This document shows positions 25,584 through 28,435 of a stretch of DNA of 28,435 nt, piece by piece. This DNA is from JBIKWM01 sp044356305 (lineage in GTDB: Bacteria > Bacteroidota > Bacteroidia > UBA10329). A model generated the notes under the pieces. That model made no database searches. It had not been told where the DNA came from and worked only from the letters and a program-made list of their open reading frames with translations. A program made the position numbers and the translations under genes. The stretch covers positions 1-28,435 of the forward strand of contig JBIKWM010000039.1 of the NCBI GenBank assembly GCA_044356305.1, in the 5' to 3' direction. Numbering within the stretch: position 1 is the first letter of the stretch; each line of letters opens with the position of its first letter.

Positions 25584-25604
25584 GTTGCGCATCTGACCTT
25601 TTCA

Positions 25605-25637
25605 AAAGCCTCCGGTGGTTACCGGGGGCTTTTTTTT
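25605..25637 (+). terminator. Rho-independent terminator of pckA
   Basis: A 12-bp stem (25605-25616 with 25621-25632, one G-U pair) has a GGTT loop and runs into eight Ts. It begins 21 bases after the pckA stop. Confidence 0.93.
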
Positions 25638-25800
25638 GTGACCAGTCGGGGGGTGGCGCAAGGGGCGGGTCAACCGCGATGCCGAGACTTGAATGACCTG
25701 CTTACCAGACCATTAGAACGAATGCAGGACTAGGTCATTGGCTGATATGCCCTAGATTGGTAAGAGAAATGGCACTGATTTCTGAAGGGAGGTGGTTCAC

Positions 25801-26010
25801 ATCGGAACATGTTTGTTTCCCATCGAAACATGTTTCTATCCCTTCGGAACATGTTTGTATCCCATCGAAACATGTTTGTTCCCCATCGGAACATGTTTCT
25901 ATCCTTTCGGAACATGTTTGTTCCCCATCGAAACATGTTTCTATCCCTTCGGAACATGTTAGTTTCCTATCGGAACATGTACCAACTCCAACGGAACATG
26001 TTGGTGCCAA
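25801..26010. repeat. Ten tandem 21-bp units centred on AACATGTT
   Basis: Ten head-to-tail units of exactly 21 bp run without gaps. Units 1-8 share the form (A/T)TCG(G/A)AACATGTT with a pyrimidine-rich end (for example TATCCC); units 9 and 10 are diverged. Each core contains the palindrome AACATGTT except unit 9, which has AACATGTA; in units 2 and 7, which are identical, it extends to GAAACATGTTTC. There is a three-unit (63-bp) higher order: units 1-3 and 4-6 differ at 6 of 63 bases. The cores sit exactly two helical turns apart. Iteron-like or multi-operator roles are possible but unproven. Confidence 0.95.
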
Positions 26011-26149
26011 TTACCAATTCATACCCTCTCTTGAGCCAATGTTCAAAATGACGACCCTGCCAACTCCTCGACCAGCGTGGTCCTACTTCCTGAGAACTGT
26101 AGCCGTGCGCTGGCCCGCCTCGGTCAAGTTTTCGGTAGGGCCACCTGTT

Positions 26150-26202
26150 CGGTTCTTTATCGGGGCGGTTTGTAACCGCGGGCTAAAAAATGTCGGAGTG
26201 CT
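26150..26202 (+). repeat. Dispersed 53-bp element, copy 1
   Basis: It is identical at 43 of 53 positions, without gaps, to bases 27847-27899 in the same orientation. It contains a perfect hairpin (GCGGTT-TGT-AACCGC, 26165-26179) followed by GGGCTAAAAAATGT, the best conserved part. It lies downstream of the Asp-box gene. Confidence 0.85.
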
Positions 26203-26282
26203 CGCTTGTGCGGGAAGGTCCAAAGGGCCGCAGGCAGGGAGAGGTCAAGCACATCGCATAACCCTTTTCTCCAATCCGCAAA

Positions 26283-26298
26283 GTATCAGATCTGATAC
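26283..26298. repeat. 16-bp perfect palindrome GTATCAGATCTGATAC
   Basis: This is a perfect palindrome in the gene-free region, with no T tract. It is a candidate protein-binding or resolution site; nothing identifies the protein. Confidence 0.6.
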
Positions 26299-26363
26299 CT
26301 GTCTGTATCGGTTCTCCATCACCAAGGCAAACAAAGAGCCACCAACGCACCTGCAAAGGCACC

Positions 26364-26416
26364 CCTCTCCCCAGGAGAGCCTGTCCGGCCTAAAGGACGT
26401 GAGGGCGGGGGAGAGG
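26364..26416. repeat. Inverted repeat CCTCTCCCC / GGGGAGAGG
   Basis: Perfect 9-bp arms (26364-26372 and 26408-26416) enclose 35 bases that contain a smaller GTCC/GGAC pair. It could form a long hairpin downstream of the Asp-box gene on the minus strand. No T tract follows. Confidence 0.6.
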
Positions 26417-26450
26417 TCTGTATGGCCGCACTCAGGGTGACGCAGCTATA

Positions 26451-26478
26451 GACCATCGACCGTGGACTATGGACTAAG
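26451..26478. repeat. Four heptamer repeats GACnnnn at the gene end
   Basis: GACCATC, GACCGTG, GACTATG and GACTAAG follow one another exactly. The last unit holds the stop codon (CTA, i.e. TAG on the minus strand) of the adjoining gene, so the repeat runs into its last two codons. Confidence 0.55.
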
Positions 26479-27751
26479 TCCCCTGCGCCACCATGTCAAT
26501 GACAAGGAGGTATATGCCCGTGCCGTTGAGCTGTCCGCTGAGCCACGACCGCCTTTTGCGCCTGTGGGTGGGCGAGGAGTAGTTGGCTATGAGGAAACGG
26601 TCGCGGCCCAGGCGCACAATGCTCGGAAAGGCGGTGTCGCCCGCCCCTGGCAGGTCCATTACGTGCACCACGGTGCGTGTGGCGCGGTCGATGCGGTAGA
26701 GGGCGGTGGTCTTGGGGGTGAGTGAGAAACCCACCCAGTTTACAATGCGCTGGTGGCGCATGGTGCGCCCGCGGTGGGCCTTGCCAAAGGGTCTGCGGCC
26801 CAGTTGTCTGCGCGCCACGAGGTACAGCTCATCGGCATGGCGGAACATGTGTGGCGACATGTAGCAGTGCGGGTCAGTCAGTGCGGGCAACTGCCAGTGG
26901 CCAAGGCTGTCCCGCGGGGCAAACACCACATGCGACCCGAATCCGGTGCTGTCACCGTCCTCATTGCGCGTCACGGCCCAGAGGTTGCCCTCGGCATCAA
27001 ACTCAAAGGCCGCCTCCGACACCCCGCCCCGATACACCCGGCCGCTGTCGCCCACGGGCTGCCACGTGCGGCCATCGGTGCTGTGCTTCAGCATCAGCTC
27101 AACGGCCGATGGCCCGCTTAGATTGTAATGCGACCCACGGTAGCTGCTCAGCCACAGGCGGCCGTTGCGGTGCTTCATGTCCCAGTGCACCTCGCCCTTG
27201 GTCAGCACCTTTTCGGGCTGCGACCACAGGCCAGTGCTGTCGAGGGTGCGCAGGTCGATGAAATCGGGTTCGAACGAGGTCATGCCCGTTCCGGCCGCGA
27301 AACTGTAGAAGTGCTGCCGCTGGCCCACGTTGATGAGGTACGGTTCGCGGAAATCGCGCCCTTCAAAGAAACTGAGCTCTTTGCGCCACGAGGCGGCATC
27401 GGTGGTGCTGATTATGTACATGCCCGTGCGCTCAGATGCGAAATGCGTGGGCCCGGTGCGGAAGGCCATGTAGAGCCTGCCGCGGTAGAGGTTGATGCTG
27501 ACGTTGTTGTTGGAGCGCTGCGGCACCACATCGGGCGGCAGTGCCGTGGAGGGAACCACCCACAGCGGCTCGCTGAGGCGGGGCACGTACACACTGTCGG
27601 GACCAAATGTGGGGTCGTACTGAGCGGGGTCATCGGCATAGGTGCCGCCCGTGGCCAGGAACTGAGAGATGGCCTGCTGCACAGGGTGCTGGGCCAAGGT
27701 GGGCGTGGCGATGCACCATACCGCAAAGACGACCGATACAATGCGCCTCAT
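26474..27751 (-). CDS. Secreted Asp-box (sialidase-like) beta-propeller protein
   Basis: This 425-residue protein has a signal peptide (MRRIVSVVFAVWCIATPTLA-Q). It contains an Asp-box STDGRTW (SxDGxTW) and a weaker one, STTDAASWRKEL. Blade-like segments include NNVSINLYRGRLYMAFRTGP, EVHWDMKHRNGRLWLSSYRG and AAFEFDAEGNLWAVTRNEDG. The whole resembles sialidase-fold or BNR-repeat proteins. I cannot identify the arginine triad and nucleophile of true sialidases with confidence, so hydrolase activity is not claimed. Unlike other exported proteins here it has no evident T9SS tail, so it may be periplasmic. The ATG at 27751 gives the signal peptide; a longer TTG form would bury it. The gene is bracketed by two direct copies of a 53-bp element. 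Confidence 0.78.
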   Translation of the reverse strand: MRRIVSVVFAVWCIATPTLAQHPVQQAISQFLATGGTYADDPAQYDPTFGPDSVYVPRLSEPLWVVPSTALPPDVVPQRSNNNVSINLYRGRLYMAFRTGPTHFASERTGMYIISTTDAASWRKELSFFEGRDFREPYLINVGQRQHFYSFAAGTGMTSFEPDFIDLRTLDSTGLWSQPEKVLTKGEVHWDMKHRNGRLWLSSYRGSHYNLSGPSAVELMLKHSTDGRTWQPVGDSGRVYRGGVSEAAFEFDAEGNLWAVTRNEDGDSTGFGSHVVFAPRDSLGHWQLPALTDPHCYMSPHMFRHADELYLVARRQLGRRPFGKAHRGRTMRHQRIVNWVGFSLTPKTTALYRIDRATRTVVHVMDLPGAGDTAFPSIVRLGRDRFLIANYSSPTHRRKRRSWLSGQLNGTGIYLLVIDMVAQGT

Positions 27752-28110
27752 GGTGCGGCAAGGTAAAGAGACGGTGCAACCGACATGCCGCACATTTCTT
27801 ATTTCCACCTTTGCCCGCGCTCAAGTGTTCCGCAGCATCGCTTGGTCGGTCCTAAATCGGAACAGTCTGCAACTGCGGGCTAAAAAATGTGGGAGTGCTT
27901 GGGCGGGTATTGAGCCCCCACAGTGCCCACCTCACCTGTGTACCGAGAAATGTTCACCTTTGATGAACCAGAAGATGAGAACGGATGAAAGCACCGGTTA
28001 CCACTTGGGCCAGAGCCCACCGAATAACACGGACGAGGGAAAGACCTTTGCAAGAGCGCATGGCGCAGTTTGGCGCGGGTGGGTGCTCAACTTTATCAAC
28101 TGCAATTAAA
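27752..28110. other. Intergenic region with second dispersed element
   Basis: No supported gene. It contains the second 53-bp element (27847-27899), promoter-like CACCTTTG (27806-27813) and GACCTTTG (28043-28050) on the plus strand, each one base off TAnnTTTG, and a small hairpin TGGGC-CAGA-GCCCA (28006-28019). Plus-strand frames here show no recognisable protein. Confidence 0.6.
27847..27899 (+). repeat. Dispersed 53-bp element, copy 2
   Basis: It matches 26150-26202 at 43 of 53 positions in the same orientation. The hairpin equivalent is weaker, but one base pair changes on both sides (G-C to A-T), which is weak evidence that the fold matters. It lies upstream of the Asp-box gene start. 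Confidence 0.85.
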
Positions 28111-28368
28111 ATGAGGTCGGCCGTTTTCATGGTCTCAGGGCTGATTACAGTTCTGACAGGCAATTTCGCCCTTTCTCAGCCATACCGCCCCATCCCAGAT
28201 GATGCGCATTGGGTAGTTTCATGCTCCACATTTAACCCTGAACCGTTTCCAGACTCTACAAGCACAAATAACTACTATTACAAATTGCTGGGGGATACTC
28301 TATTAAATAATTTAGTGTATAGGAAAGTAGTACAATTAACCCGTTGTGCTATTGAAAAAGCTGTTTGA
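28111..28368 (+). CDS. Short secreted protein, probably a truncated T9SS-type product
   Basis: An 85-codon frame begins MRSAVFMVSGLITVLTGNFALSQ's first part, a signal peptide ending near LSQ. YRPIPDDAHWVVS and YYYKLLGDTLLNNLVYRKVVQ follow in the mature part, with a stop soon after. The GDTLLNNLVYRKV pattern is common at the start of much longer Bacteroidota secreted proteins that end in a sorting domain, so this looks like the first part of such a gene, cut short by a stop, frameshift or rearrangement. From about 28250 the bases are clearly richer in A and T than the rest of the window. It could also be a real small protein, or an assembly artefact near a contig end. Confidence 0.5.
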   Translation: MRSAVFMVSGLITVLTGNFALSQPYRPIPDDAHWVVSCSTFNPEPFPDSTSTNNYYYKLLGDTLLNNLVYRKVVQLTRCAIEKAV

Positions 28369-28435
28369 AAAAGTTACATAAAAGGTCGTGCAATATGCTC
28401 ATGTTCATTATTTTAGGGTGTCGAATCCAAATAAT

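Larger units (their letters stand above)
25638..26473. other. Gene-free, repeat-rich intergenic region
   Basis: No convincing gene is present between the pckA terminator and the end of the next gene. The stretch holds an 8-bp inverted repeat (AATGACCT 25692-25699 / AGGTCATT 25732-25739), the tandem array, a dispersed 53-bp element, a 16-bp palindrome, a long C-rich/G-rich inverted repeat and a heptamer repeat, each listed separately. Reading frames that cross it are open mainly because the array unit is a multiple of three bases. Confidence 0.8.

Noticed and set aside
25692..25764. Interleaved inverted repeats (AATGACCT/AGGTCATT and CTTACCA/TGGTAAG) as a riboswitch-like RNA
   Set aside because: The arms are short with long loops, no gene lies downstream on either strand that would be controlled, and no known riboswitch core is visible.
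25801..26010. CRISPR array
   Set aside because: Units are head to tail with no unique spacers, and no cas genes are nearby.
25730..26440. Open frames on both strands through the 21-bp array, giving heptad-repeat peptides
   Set aside because: The unit length is a multiple of three and the core is palindromic, so long open frames are expected without selection. Unit differences are spread over all codon positions, and the frames continue into other repeats with no recognisable domain or good start.
26722..27766. Long plus-strand frames opposite the Asp-box gene
   Set aside because: They are GC- and proline/arginine-rich mirror frames of a GC-rich gene; the minus strand has a signal peptide and Asp-boxes, while the plus frames have nothing recognisable.
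27954..28163. Minus-strand frame overlapping the start of the last gene
   Set aside because: No signal, domain or promoter; the plus-strand frame has a clear signal peptide.

Overview
The window looks like chromosome from a member of the Bacteroidota, probably Flavobacteriales-like and of rather high GC. The evidence is several type IX secretion (T9SS) features (PorT, a PorV/PorQ-family protein, C-terminal sorting-type domains on secreted proteins), a TamL-type lipoprotein, and -7 promoter elements of the form TAnnTTTG with few Shine-Dalgarno sequences. The order-level placement is inference. No tRNA, rRNA, IS transposase or CRISPR array was seen.

Layout. Bases 2-8593 (+) hold an apparent operon: a TonB-dependent receptor missing its N-terminus, a 1340-residue secreted protein with a C-terminal sorting-like domain, and a PorV/PorQ-family barrel; it is closed by a strong terminator. 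Next come greA and a HIT-family gene (+), facing a TrmH-family RNA methyltransferase gene and ruvC (-). Divergent from these, tamL abuts a SMUG2-like DNA glycosylase gene (+). After that are rpmH (-) and an ABC exporter gene (+) driven from back-to-back promoters. Two secreted, sorting-tagged proteins follow: a thioredoxin-fold protein and an NHL/SMP-30-type propeller. Then come a flavin-dependent halogenase-like gene, hemA and a nitronate monooxygenase-like gene (all +), and ubiE-porT (-) divergent from pckA (+).

Beyond pckA (25584 to the end) the window changes character. About 890 bases hold no convincing gene. They contain ten tandem 21-bp units, each centred on the palindrome AACATGTT, plus a 16-bp perfect palindrome, a long inverted repeat and a heptamer repeat. 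A 53-bp element in this stretch is repeated in the same orientation about 1.7 kb further on, so the two copies bracket a single secreted Asp-box (sialidase-like) gene. The window ends in an AT-rich stretch holding the start of a secreted protein gene that stops after 85 codons.

How the genes fit together: the first three genes, PorT, TamL and the tagged secreted proteins all concern the outer membrane and cell surface. greA, rpmH, ruvC, hemA, ubiE and pckA are housekeeping genes. The most unusual material is the repeat-rich region between 25.6 and 27.9 kb.
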